Assembly: GCF_029633915.1 (NCBI RefSeq)
Contig: NZ_CP091092.1
Span: 2,108,001-2,172,000 of the forward strand
DNA from: Methanomicrobium antiquum
GTDB taxonomy: Archaea > Halobacteriota > Methanomicrobia > Methanomicrobiales > Methanomicrobiaceae
Reading direction: 5' to 3'
DNA length: 64,000 nucleotides
How positions within the stretch are numbered: position 1 is the stretch's first letter; each line of letters starts with the position of its first letter. The position numbers and the translations under genes were made by a program. A model generated the notes under the pieces. That model was not told the origin of the DNA and ran no database searches. It was given only the letters and a program-made list of their open reading frames with translations. Below are positions 54,867 through 63,168 of the stretch, piece by piece.

Positions 54867-55493
54867 ATGGAAAAAATGGAAAAGAGTCAAAATAACATAA
54901 AGAATGAAAATAATATAAAAACAGGAATGCCTAAAAGAGACAGACGCTTTATAGTCACAGCCTCATTTGGAATCGCGGCTGTTATAATAGTTCTTCTTGC
55001 AATGTTTTTAAGCGGCAATGAACCGGATTCAGAGGCTCTTGGACTTGGAATTGTGATAATTCTTCTTTTGACTGCACTTACAGTAGTAAAAACGACAAAG
55101 AAGAGAACTGTTCTTTACGGGGGTCTCGTACTTGGGATTATAATGTTTGTAATGGGAATTATTCTCTCTGTTGCGGTTGAACTTCCCGAAAATGCTTATG
55201 GTTTTTCTGCAATGACTATCAGCGGCATTATAATGATAATAATCTGTACTGCAACTCTAAAAAGGCCTAAAGACTATGATGTAAGAGATGAGCGGTCACT
55301 AAAGATCGGCACCTGGGCGATTGCATACTCATGGTATCTTTCTTTCTTAGCTGTTATTGTGATGTTCTGGCTTTCATATTTTAGTGTTGTAGAACTGACT
55401 ATAACAGCCGTTCTTGGCATTCTGATGTTTTTGATGCCTCTAAGCGCAGTTGTATTTCAGTGGTATTTCTCAAAAAAAGGTGATGTGTATTAG
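54867..55493 (+). CDS. DUF2178-like membrane protein
   Basis: 208 residues with six hydrophobic helices (about 28-48, 58-76, 80-100, 110-130, 150-172, 178-200), preceded by a charged N-terminus. The segment YDVRDERSLKIGTWAIAYSW after the fourth helix is typical of DUF2178 proteins, which are regularly encoded beside a short XRE-type regulator, as here. The function of the family is unknown. The ATG at 54867 follows an AGGTGAG ribosome-binding site. A 29-residue reading frame fills the gap to the regulator. Confidence 0.75.
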   Translation: MEKMEKSQNNIKNENNIKTGMPKRDRRFIVTASFGIAAVIIVLLAMFLSGNEPDSEALGLGIVIILLLTALTVVKTTKKRTVLYGGLVLGIIMFVMGIILSVAVELPENAYGFSAMTISGIIMIIICTATLKRPKDYDVRDERSLKIGTWAIAYSWYLSFLAVIVMFWLSYFSVVELTITAVLGILMFLMPLSAVVFQWYFSKKGDVY

Positions 55494-55572
55494 AAAATAT
55501 AGAAATGATATAATCCTGAACGCTGAAATAGAGAAAATTAAAGAGATAATCACTCTTTTTTTGGAGAAATAA
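55483..55572 (+). CDS. 29-residue linker peptide between DUF2178 and XRE genes
   Basis: ATG 55483 overlaps the end of the DUF2178 gene by 11 bases, and TAA 55570-55572 abuts the ATG of the XRE gene. It encodes MCIRKYRNDIILNAEIEKIK and nine more residues. The exact fit at both ends suggests translational coupling, though the peptide itself may have no function. Confidence 0.35.
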   Translation: MCIRKYRNDIILNAEIEKIKEIITLFLEK

Positions 55573-55764
55573 ATGGAGACTAAAATACGCGAGTTCCGTG
55601 CGAGAAAAAATATGACCCAGGCGGAGCTTGCCGAAGTTGTCGGAGTCAGAAGAGAAACAATTGTCTTTTTGGAGAAGGGAAAATACAATCCATCACTGAA
55701 ACTTGCACATGATGTTTCAAAAGCACTGGATACGACAATTGAAGAGCTTTTTATCTTTGATTGA
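55573..55764 (+). CDS. Short XRE-family transcription regulator
   Basis: 63 residues, a bare helix-turn-helix: [20 protein letters not shown], then [20 protein letters not shown] with the recognition helix, then [20 protein letters not shown]. This compact type pairs with small integral membrane proteins in many archaea and bacteria. A TTGGAGAA ribosome-binding site precedes the ATG by six bases and lies inside the upstream 29-codon frame. It probably represses the shared promoter of the DUF2178 operon; the operator candidate is at 54693-54760. Confidence 0.92.
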   Translation: METKIREFRARKNMTQAELAEVVGVRRETIVFLEKGKYNPSLKLAHDVSKALDTTIEELFIFD

Positions 55765-55878
55765 TTAGACTTTGGATTTTAAAAAGCTGATTTTGTGGGA
55801 TTATCAGCCATTGAAAACATTTTTGGACACAAAGAGTAATAGATAAAAATTTATGTTTATTAGTCCATTTTAAAAATA

Positions 55879-57114
55879 ATGAAATCTGCACAGTATTTTC
55901 TACTGATTATATGTATCATAGTAATAATTTTCTTATCACTTGTTTTTATATCCTCTCAGGAGGAGAGTCCGTGCACTTCATGTTCTCCACCTGCCGGTAT
56001 AAAAGTGGATGGTATTGCCCTTGAGGCCCTGCTGTCGGGTGATATGAATTATTTCCGGCAGGTTGACCCCCGCGATATCGGAAGGGCTATGGATATCAGC
56101 ATTTATAGTGCTGATGACATAACCGGACAGGCAGATTACCTGGAAAGTATGTTTGAATCAGATAATTCATCTGATGAATATGCAGACTCTGCGATGGATT
56201 TTCAGACCGGTGTTGTGCTTGCATTGCAGGAGGCAAACAAAAATACACCGCGTTATTCTCCCCGGGAATATTTGGCAGGAAATCTTCCGCTGAATCTTTC
56301 ACTTCTTGACAGTTTTGCATACTTACCGTCGGAATGGGATCAGACCGGAGGGTCGCCGGATCACTGTGGAAACTGCTGGGTATGGGCTGATACCGGCGCT
56401 CTTCAGATGGAGCTTTTCAGGCAAAAAGGCATCAGGGACCCCCTTTCTGTACAGTACTTTACATCCTCATACCACAACGGAACAGGGATTTGGGCCTGTT
56501 GCGGTGGAAGTCCGGTATTTTTTGCAGATTTTTATAATATAACAAAAAAGGCCATTCCTCTGTCAAACACGAATACATCATTTGCAGACTCCGCAACAAT
56601 GTGTGAGAAGGGTGAATCCACATCAGTTCCGGCATCTACAATACAGACAACTCCATACTATCCCATCGAAGAGACGCATGCCGAGATGATTGCAACAAAT
56701 GCAGTTTATGAAGAAGAGGACATCTCCAAAGAAACTGCAATTCATTCAATAAAATCCGCACTTGCATCCGGCAGTGCGGTTGTTATAATCTATACTCCGG
56801 ACAACTGGGACTCATTTATGTCATTTTGGGAAAACGAAAATGAATCCGCAATTTTCAGGCCTGAATCAAAAGCAGGTGCAATAGGAAACGACGGCGGGCA
56901 TGTCATGCTTATTCTTGGTTATAATGATACACCCTTAAAAGACGACAATTACTGGCTGGTGCTAAACAGCTGGGGAGCACCTGAAAACAGGCCGGACGGG
57001 ACATTTAAGCTCGATATGGATCTTGATTATTCGATGCAGAATCCGGACGGAGCGAACACCTTTGAATTTTATGTGCAGAATGTAACATGGGGCGGGGGGA
57101 TTTCAGGACTTTGA
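55879..57114 (+). CDS. Exported papain-like (C1) cysteine peptidase
   Basis: 411 residues. An N-terminal membrane anchor (about 8-27) precedes a ~110-residue propeptide-like region. The papain-like domain has the catalytic Cys166 in HCGNCWVWADTG, His341 in GNDGGHVMLILGYND and Asn363 in LVLNSWGAP, all in the right order. This C1-like group occurs as surface proteins in methanogens, often with lectin-like domains, which are not seen here. A TATA-like stretch and AT-rich DNA precede the ATG at 55879. It is monocistronic. Confidence 0.9.
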   Translation: MKSAQYFLLIICIIVIIFLSLVFISSQEESPCTSCSPPAGIKVDGIALEALLSGDMNYFRQVDPRDIGRAMDISIYSADDITGQADYLESMFESDNSSDEYADSAMDFQTGVVLALQEANKNTPRYSPREYLAGNLPLNLSLLDSFAYLPSEWDQTGGSPDHCGNCWVWADTGALQMELFRQKGIRDPLSVQYFTSSYHNGTGIWACCGGSPVFFADFYNITKKAIPLSNTNTSFADSATMCEKGESTSVPASTIQTTPYYPIEETHAEMIATNAVYEEEDISKETAIHSIKSALASGSAVVIIYTPDNWDSFMSFWENENESAIFRPESKAGAIGNDGGHVMLILGYNDTPLKDDNYWLVLNSWGAPENRPDGTFKLDMDLDYSMQNPDGANTFEFYVQNVTWGGGISGL

Positions 57115-57267
57115 AGGGACAGGCACCCGGGGCATTTCCTGCCTGTTCTTTATTAATTTTTTTAATCCGGTAAGCTGTCTGCCTATGGCACAGCATTTAA
57201 AGAGCTTTTTGTCTTTGATGAATAAATTCACACCAATACTATCTATCTTTTAAAAAATGAAAAATGA

Positions 57268-57672
57268 TTAAAGAATTTTATCGCCGGCGCCCTGACCGGG
57301 ACTGCAGTTGAAGACATCGGTGATTTTAATTATAAGGAGTTCTTTTGCAGGGAAATTAGGCTTTTTTGCGAGAAACATCTTCTTTGCCTCTTCGTAATCA
57401 GCACCTGTTGAAATAAGTTCCGCATCACCTTTTATTTGGAAGCATCCCTTAATCCCCTCACCATAAATGTAAACAGCGGCTTTTTTTGTCTCTTTTATGT
57501 TAGTGGCGGTCTTGTTCATGTAATTGTTTAAAATCCAGATTGTTTCATCGTCTTTTAAGTATAATGATGCCATTGGTGCAACATTTGGTACATTATCTTT
57601 TGATGCTGTTGCAAGAGGTATAACTTTTGATTTTAAAAAGGCCTCTTTTACTTCTGCGTTTAATTTTACCAT
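57268..57672 (-). CDS. Pyridoxamine-phosphate-oxidase-like FMN-binding protein
   Basis: 134 residues of the split-barrel flavin family. The pattern starts VKEAFLKSKVIPLATASKDN, then PNVAPMASLYLKDDETIWIL, NYMNKTATNIKETKKAAVYI and a final IIKITDVFNCSPGQGAG. Short members of this family in anaerobes bind FMN or F420 and may act as reductases; true PNP oxidase activity is unlikely in a methanogen. It is monocistronic, with a dyad-type repeat element upstream. Confidence 0.85.
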   Translation of the reverse strand: MVKLNAEVKEAFLKSKVIPLATASKDNVPNVAPMASLYLKDDETIWILNNYMNKTATNIKETKKAAVYIYGEGIKGCFQIKGDAELISTGADYEEAKKMFLAKKPNFPAKELLIIKITDVFNCSPGQGAGDKIL

Positions 57673-57792
57673 TTTTTCCTCACTTCTTTTTTTAATTATG
57701 ATATTGTGTTTATTAACTTAAAAGTAGTGCAAAAAAAACCGCAAAAATACATATTTGAAAAATATGTTTCGAAAAGAAATTTTAAAAAAAAT

Positions 57793-57866
57793 ATCCATGA
57801 AACAAATTTTCATGCAGTGTTTTAGAAAATTATGATTTGATTTAAATCATGATTTTCATGATAATA
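57793..57866. repeat. Degenerate intergenic dyad-family element
   Basis: ATCCATGAAAC, TTTTCATGCAGTGTTTTA, AAATTATGATTTGATTTAA and AAATCATGATTTTCATG are words shared with copies 4, 5 and 7, but the 17-bp AAGTTAC dyad is absent. It is intergenic between the FMN protein gene and the nrdJ stop. Confidence 0.5.
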
Positions 57867-57915
57867 GGATATAAAAAAATCTGATGTGAAATATTAAAAA
57901 AAAGAAAATTCTTAA

Positions 57916-60126
57916 TTAAAGACAGCCGCTCCAGCCGCAGTTTTTGCAGATTCCGTTATTACAGCCTTCACCAAAATCAAGAGTACTGCCGCACTCAGGG
58001 CATTTACTCTTTTCAAACCCGCCAAAACCTGAAACTTCTGACACTTCCCAGTCTTCTAAAGTTGTAATCTGCTTTTTTGATGCCGCAAGATCAATGCACT
58101 TTCCGACAACATCAGCGCATGAAAGACCCTCTGATTTTTTGTTTCTGATAGCTGATACACAGTTTACTTTGGCAAACTGACGAATAAATTTCTGGTATGG
58201 GACGCCGTTTTGAAGCCCTGTTGAAATAGAACGGCCAAGAGCGTTTGAATTCGCCTCGCAACCGCCAATTCCTACAGTTCTTATAAAGACCTCCCAGGGA
58301 ACATCATCAAGAAGATTTACTGTAACATAAAGACGGCAACATCCTGACTGGCAAAGATATGTCTTTCCGCAGAGCTCTTTTGGCCTTTCACTTCTCTTTT
58401 CAGACTGAATTAAACCCTGAGCATTTACATCTGCCTTATTTTCATTATCAGAATCTGATGAAAGTTCTAATACAACACTCTGGCGGCTTCCTGTTCTGTA
58501 TATTGTAAGACCCTTTAACTTCTCATGCCATGCAAGAAGAAGAACGCTTTCAATATCCTTTTTTGTCGCAGAATTGGGCATATTAATTGTTTTTGAGATT
58601 GATGCATGAACATGCTTCTGAAATGCCGCCTGCATCAGAACATGCGAACGCCAGTCAATGTCAAGAGCGGTCTTAAAAATCCTTTTAAAATCGTCAGGAA
58701 GCCATTTTATCCCCTGAACTGATCCTGTTTTATGAACAGTATCAATTGCTTCGCGTTTTAGTTCTTCAGATTCTGATGCATTCTTTGCAACCGATTTTAC
58801 AACCTTATCAAGTTCTCTCTCAAAAATCGGATGCAGAATTTCAAAAGTTTTCTGAACAGTATCCTTTCTTGTGTAGGCATATGAAAATACAGGCTCTATT
58901 CCGGATGAGCAGTCAGCAAGAATAGAGATTGTTCCTGTCGGAGCAATTGTTGTAACAGCGGCGTTTCTCACCGCATAATCTTCCCAGGCACTGCCTTTTA
59001 ATGCCGGAAATTCAGATTTTTCTTCTGAGAGTCTGTGAGATTCATCAATTCCGATTTTGTTTACAAACTCCATTGTATCTTCGCAGAACTTCCTTCCTTC
59101 TAGTGAGTCATAAGGGATTCCAAGAATTAAAAGTGCATCATGAACACCCATCAGCCCAAGACCAATTTTTCTGGTTTTCTTTGTAGCTTCTTCAATCTGT
59201 GGAATAGGATATACGTTTTTGTCTATTATTTCATCTAAGAAACGGACAGCAAGCCTTGTGCTTCTCTCAAGTGCTGTTTTGTCAAGTTTTCCTTCTATTA
59301 AAAATTTTGAAAGGTTAAGAGAGCCTAAAACGCAGGATTCAAAGTGAAAAAGAGGCTGTTCTCCGCAGGGGTTTGTTGTGTCAATCAGTCCTAAATTCGG
59401 AGTCATGTTTTTTCTGTTTATCTCATCGTAGAACAAAACTCCAGGCTCTCCATTTGCCCATATTCCGTCAATAATTCCGTTCCAGACTGACCCGACTGTT
59501 ATCTCCTCACCAGTGTCTGAGTGTTTAATCCAGGTGCGGTCAAACTCTCCTGCCTCAACAAGGCGCATGAACTCATCGTTTACCATAACGGAGATATTAA
59601 AATTTGATATATCCCCTTCGTTCTTTTTTGATTCGATAAATTTCAGGATGTCAGGGTGCCAGACATTTAAAATTCCCATGTTGGCACCTCTCCTTCTTCC
59701 GCCCTGTTTTATGACATCGGTGGCGGCATTAAACACCTTCATAAAGGAAATAGGCCCTGATGCAACGCCTTCTGTTGAGCATACAGACTCACCTTCGGGT
59801 CTTATGTTTGAAAAATTATATCCTGTTCCGCCGCCGGTTTTGTGGATGAGTGCTCCCCATTTGACTGCATCAAATATCTCCTCTATTGAATCGCCGACAT
59901 AAAGCGTGAAACATGCCGAAAGCTGGCCTAATTTAGTTCCGGCATTCATTAGTGTAGGTGAGTTTGGAAGGAAGCGAAAACTTGCCATCTCCTCATAAAA
60001 ATCAGAAATTTCCTTCTCGTCTTTTCCCATAGCTTTTGCCACTCTTCTGCATATGTCTTCAAATGAGGATTCTCCTTCCCGAAGGTAGCGGGCTTTTATT
60101 ATGCTATCAATTATTGAACTTGTCAT
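57916..60126 (-). CDS. nrdJ: B12-dependent ribonucleotide reductase NrdJ
   Basis: 736 residues of the class II (adenosylcobalamin) enzyme. Signatures are FLPNSPTLMNAGTKLGQLSA, KTGGGTGYNFSNIRPEG, RRRGANMGILNVWHPDILKF, NPCGEQPLFHFESCVLGSLN with the radical-site Cys and Glu, and PTGTISILADCSSGIEPVFS. The C-terminus carries a zinc-type Cys pattern (KCPECGS..., then CNNGICKNCGWSGC). It reduces ribonucleotides to deoxyribonucleotides without oxygen. It is a single gene. The start ATG 60126 gives the usual N-terminus. Confidence 0.96.
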   Translation of the reverse strand: MTSSIIDSIIKARYLREGESSFEDICRRVAKAMGKDEKEISDFYEEMASFRFLPNSPTLMNAGTKLGQLSACFTLYVGDSIEEIFDAVKWGALIHKTGGGTGYNFSNIRPEGESVCSTEGVASGPISFMKVFNAATDVIKQGGRRRGANMGILNVWHPDILKFIESKKNEGDISNFNISVMVNDEFMRLVEAGEFDRTWIKHSDTGEEITVGSVWNGIIDGIWANGEPGVLFYDEINRKNMTPNLGLIDTTNPCGEQPLFHFESCVLGSLNLSKFLIEGKLDKTALERSTRLAVRFLDEIIDKNVYPIPQIEEATKKTRKIGLGLMGVHDALLILGIPYDSLEGRKFCEDTMEFVNKIGIDESHRLSEEKSEFPALKGSAWEDYAVRNAAVTTIAPTGTISILADCSSGIEPVFSYAYTRKDTVQKTFEILHPIFERELDKVVKSVAKNASESEELKREAIDTVHKTGSVQGIKWLPDDFKRIFKTALDIDWRSHVLMQAAFQKHVHASISKTINMPNSATKKDIESVLLLAWHEKLKGLTIYRTGSRQSVVLELSSDSDNENKADVNAQGLIQSEKRSERPKELCGKTYLCQSGCCRLYVTVNLLDDVPWEVFIRTVGIGGCEANSNALGRSISTGLQNGVPYQKFIRQFAKVNCVSAIRNKKSEGLSCADVVGKCIDLAASKKQITTLEDWEVSEVSGFGGFEKSKCPECGSTLDFGEGCNNGICKNCGWSGCL

Positions 60127-60267
60127 GGTATCTTTTCCATTAATATGGCGGTGGGGGTATATCTGGTATAGTATTGGTATTAACTTAGTGGCTTATAACA
60201 ATAAAATTTTCAGGATGAGAAAATTTCAGAATGATCGTTGCCATGTAAAATTAGTTTTAGATGTTTT

Positions 60268-60303
60268 TTATCTTCATCTTCTTAATTATCTTCATCTTCT
60301 TAA
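60268..60303. repeat. Perfect 18-bp tandem duplication
   Basis: TTATCTTCATCTTCTTAA occurs twice without a gap (60268-60285 and 60286-60303) in the noncoding stretch upstream of nrdJ. It probably arose by slippage. Confidence 0.8.
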
Positions 60304-60407
60304 ATTTGAAAAAAAAAAAGGTTTATTCTTTGTTTTTTCTTTATGCTTTCCCCGAATGTTCTTCTCTTTTGAATTGGCCCTGATATTTTCGATAAATCCG
60401 GGAATCT

Positions 60408-60848
60408 TTAAACATCAAACCGGGGAATTGATGCGCCAGGTTTTGGGTCAAAGGCTCTTATTGCGGATATTCCCATAAATTCAAGAATTACAACTTCTGC
60501 GACAAGGTAGACTTCTGCAAATTCACGCAGACAGCCAGTTAGTGTTTCCTCTTTTCTTCCGGCTGATGTATGGATGTGAAGGGACGGGCCGTTTTCACTT
60601 TTGTAAACCGTTCCTATGCCGATTATTTCATGACCGCCGCTGATTATTATTTCGTTTGGCACAGGCGGAAAAACTGCTTCTTTTGGCCCTGTGATAAGTT
60701 TTGCTCTTTTAAGTGCACCCAAAAAGAAGAGAACTCCTGTATTAACATCTTTTTCTTTTAAAAAAATGCCAAGCGTTTCCAAAATGTCTTCTCCATTGTC
60801 AATCCTCAGTGTAAAAATTCTTCCCGGTGTTCCCTCTGCATATTCCAT
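60408..60848 (-). CDS. PPC/DUF296-domain protein
   Basis: 146 residues, one PPC (plant and prokaryote conserved) domain. Conserved parts are FTLRIDNGEDILETLGIFLK, FFLGALKRAKLITGP, the metal-binding HIHTSAGRKEETLTGCLRE, and VYLVAEVVILEFMGISAIRA. PPC domains form trimers; in plants and some bacteria they come with an AT-hook and bind DNA, whereas stand-alone archaeal ones have no proven role. The start ATG 60848 begins directly before the first strand. It is a single gene on the minus strand. Confidence 0.88.
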   Translation of the reverse strand: MEYAEGTPGRIFTLRIDNGEDILETLGIFLKEKDVNTGVLFFLGALKRAKLITGPKEAVFPPVPNEIIISGGHEIIGIGTVYKSENGPSLHIHTSAGRKEETLTGCLREFAEVYLVAEVVILEFMGISAIRAFDPKPGASIPRFDV

Positions 60849-61040
60849 TAATTAAAGTAATTGTTAAATCCAGATAAAATGTATCTGTCTTAAAAAATAC
60901 TGCCTCTAAAAAACCCTTAAAAAATTCTTAAAAAATTCTTAAAAAAACAATGACAAAAAGAAGGTTTTGGTTGTTTTAAAAATTAATTGCTTTAAGCTTT
61001 GATTGTTTCAGATTAGTTGTTTTAAATCCGGCATTTCGGG

Positions 61041-61367
61041 TTATTCGGGCTTTTCCAGGATGTAGTAGCCTTTTTCAAATTCTCTCTCAGTCATCCCCAA
61101 AGCTTCGTCAACCCTCTGGCGCATTCTGGCCCATTCGTTCTCGGCCGCCATCTCTACCATCTCTATCTCAACTGCTGCCTGGCTTTTTAAGCTGTCGACT
61201 GTATCAAACCAGGACTCAATTTCTTTACACCTTTCAGAAGTACAAAGTCTCATTCTTGTTTTGATGTCTGTCTCCATTCCTTTGATATTTTTCATTCGTC
61301 TTTTTGCCTGTTCGATGAATTCTTTCTGGGCAGGAGACATTTTCCTGACCTCTTCAGATACTGTCAT
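61041..61367 (-). CDS. Unknown helical coiled-coil protein
   Basis: 108 residues, almost fully helical and charged, with heptad-like spacing (about 8-40 and 55-95). It starts MTVSEEVRKMSPAQKEFIEQ and ends YYILEKPE. Two Cys (in RLCTSERCKEIESW) might bind a metal, but no family is recognised. The start is ATG 61367 with GAAAGAAAAAA upstream, a weak ribosome-binding site. It lies alone between the PPC and lipoprotein genes on the same strand. Confidence 0.55.
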   Translation of the reverse strand: MTVSEEVRKMSPAQKEFIEQAKRRMKNIKGMETDIKTRMRLCTSERCKEIESWFDTVDSLKSQAAVEIEMVEMAAENEWARMRQRVDEALGMTEREFEKGYYILEKPE

Positions 61368-61533
61368 TTTTTTCTTTCCCCCTTTTTTTGGATGGCGGGA
61401 ATTATGATCTGAAGATATATATATTTATGCCACACATAAAATCTCAGTGAAAACTATCTTGCTGGTTTAAAAAAGCCTCATAAAAACAAGGGAAAAATGG
61501 TTAAAAAAATTCAAAAACAGGTTTAATTTATAA

Positions 61534-62346
61534 TTAAGCCTCTTCTACAGAGACAGTCCAGTCGCCGTCACAGATGACGTTTAACAGATAATTACAGCTT
61601 TCTTTAATTGTTGTATTAATTGTGTTTTCATATGAACCGCCATTATGAAATGAAAGTGGCATCTGGCGGTTATCGTCCATAACACTGTTTCCGTAATAAT
61701 CCATTAATGTGACAGATACAAATTCGCTGTTTTCTGTTTTTATTGTAAAATTATAATCTCCCTCATTAATCTGGAAGAATGGTGTTGCTTTGTTGGCCGC
61801 ACCTGTAAATGTCTGCGGAACGATTCCGTTTATCATCTGCGGGAATGAAAAGGAAAGTGTCCAGTTGCCCTCTGTTTCCACTTCAATTGTTGCATTAGCG
61901 TCATCTTCAAGCGAGAATGCATAGGTCCAGTAGTATCCTGTGCCATCCATTGAATTCTTAGAAGCGCTTTTGTTATAGACATTGTTGATTGAAATTCCGT
62001 CTTTTATGGTTGTAATGCTCACCTGGCTTTTTACAGGTGAATCCTGTATCATTTTGAAAAGCGAAACTCCCTTTGGAAGATATAACTCTGTAGTTTTATT
62101 GCCTGTTCCACTGATATTCTTATATTTTGCTTCATCAAATCTCTCCGGCGTCTCATCAGGAGTTATTTCTATTGTTTTTTCATCTTTTATCTCCTGTTCT
62201 TCTGTTTGTAATGGTGTAGGTAAAGGGGTTTTATTGTCTTCACCTGAGTTGCCTGTGCATCCGGCGGTAATTACTGCTCCAAGAATTAAAAGAAATACAA
62301 TTGCAGAAGAAAAAAGGATTGATTTAAGGGCTTTATTTTTTATCAT
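61534..62346 (-). CDS. Exported lipoprotein of unknown function
   Basis: 270 residues. The signal helix ends in the lipobox ITAGC, so the protein is probably lipid-anchored on the outer face. A Thr/Glu/Pro-rich linker (about 34-65) leads to two similar beta-sandwich-like halves. Both contain GNWTLSFSFP- or DGDWTVSVEEA-like WT strands and acidic turns, as in secreted Ig-like repeats. No enzyme motif is seen. It lies 69 bases behind the ABC permease gene on the same strand and may be part of that unit. Confidence 0.7.
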   Translation of the reverse strand: MIKNKALKSILFSSAIVFLLILGAVITAGCTGNSGEDNKTPLPTPLQTEEQEIKDEKTIEITPDETPERFDEAKYKNISGTGNKTTELYLPKGVSLFKMIQDSPVKSQVSITTIKDGISINNVYNKSASKNSMDGTGYYWTYAFSLEDDANATIEVETEGNWTLSFSFPQMINGIVPQTFTGAANKATPFFQINEGDYNFTIKTENSEFVSVTLMDYYGNSVMDDNRQMPLSFHNGGSYENTINTTIKESCNYLLNVICDGDWTVSVEEA

Positions 62347-62415
62347 AACATTTTTTTGTCGGTTTAGTATATTTAACTTTACAATTGAAATTCAAATTTG
62401 ATTGAGCTTTTTTAT

Positions 62416-63165
62416 CTAGATAGTTGTCTTTTTAAAAAGCCATGCTCCTGCAATTATTGTTGCCACTGAAAACATGCAAAGAACAATAAGACAGACAAAA
62501 GGATCGATCTGTGATGCGCCTGAAAGTCCGAATCTTATTCCTTCAACCCCGTATGTTAAAGGATCAAACATAGTCAGCGTCTTAAAAACCGGCGGAAGGC
62601 TTGATATTGGAAACATCGCACCTGAAAGTCCGAAGAGAGGGAATATTAAAAAACTCATTATAAGCTGAAATCCGTTCATATCCTCCATTCTTGACGCAAT
62701 GGCAATACCAAGAGCTGTGAATGCAATTCCTATGAGGATCATAAAGCCTGCGGCGATTAAAATCCCCAAAATTCCCGGAAAGGACAGACCTATGAAAAGC
62801 GAGATAAAAAGAATGATCCCCCCCTGAATGATTGCGGTTGTTGCACCGCCGAATGTCTGGCCAAGCATTATTTCAATTCTTGATACAGGTGCAACAAGGG
62901 TTTCTTTTAGAAATCCAAACTGTTTATCCCATATTATTTGGATTCCGGCGAAAATTGATGTGAACAAAACACTCATTGATACAATTCCAGGAGCCAGAAA
63001 TTCGGTGTAGTTTTCACCTGCACCCGGTATTGTCACAACAGAATTAAGTCCGAATCCTAAAAATATCAGGAAAAAAACAGGCATTCCAAGACTTCCGACA
63101 ATCCGGCTTTTTGATCTTATATAACGCTTTATGCTTCTAAGCCATATTGTATAGATTACATCCAT
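62416..63165 (-). CDS. ABC-2 type exporter permease
   Basis: 249 residues with six membrane helices (about 24-44, 55-77, 100-122, 130-158, 165-187, 220-242), the size of NodJ/ABC-2 permeases. Typical parts are SRIVGSLGMPVFFLIFLGFG after the first basic stretch, LTMFDPLTYGVEGIRFGLSG near the end, and FPLFGLSGAMFPISSLPP in the fifth helix. It lies three bases after the stop of the ATPase gene, so the two are translated together and form one exporter, perhaps for a drug, lipid or polysaccharide. Confidence 0.92.
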   Translation of the reverse strand: MDVIYTIWLRSIKRYIRSKSRIVGSLGMPVFFLIFLGFGLNSVVTIPGAGENYTEFLAPGIVSMSVLFTSIFAGIQIIWDKQFGFLKETLVAPVSRIEIMLGQTFGGATTAIIQGGIILFISLFIGLSFPGILGILIAAGFMILIGIAFTALGIAIASRMEDMNGFQLIMSFLIFPLFGLSGAMFPISSLPPVFKTLTMFDPLTYGVEGIRFGLSGASQIDPFVCLIVLCMFSVATIIAGAWLFKKTTI

Positions 63166-63168
63166 TTT

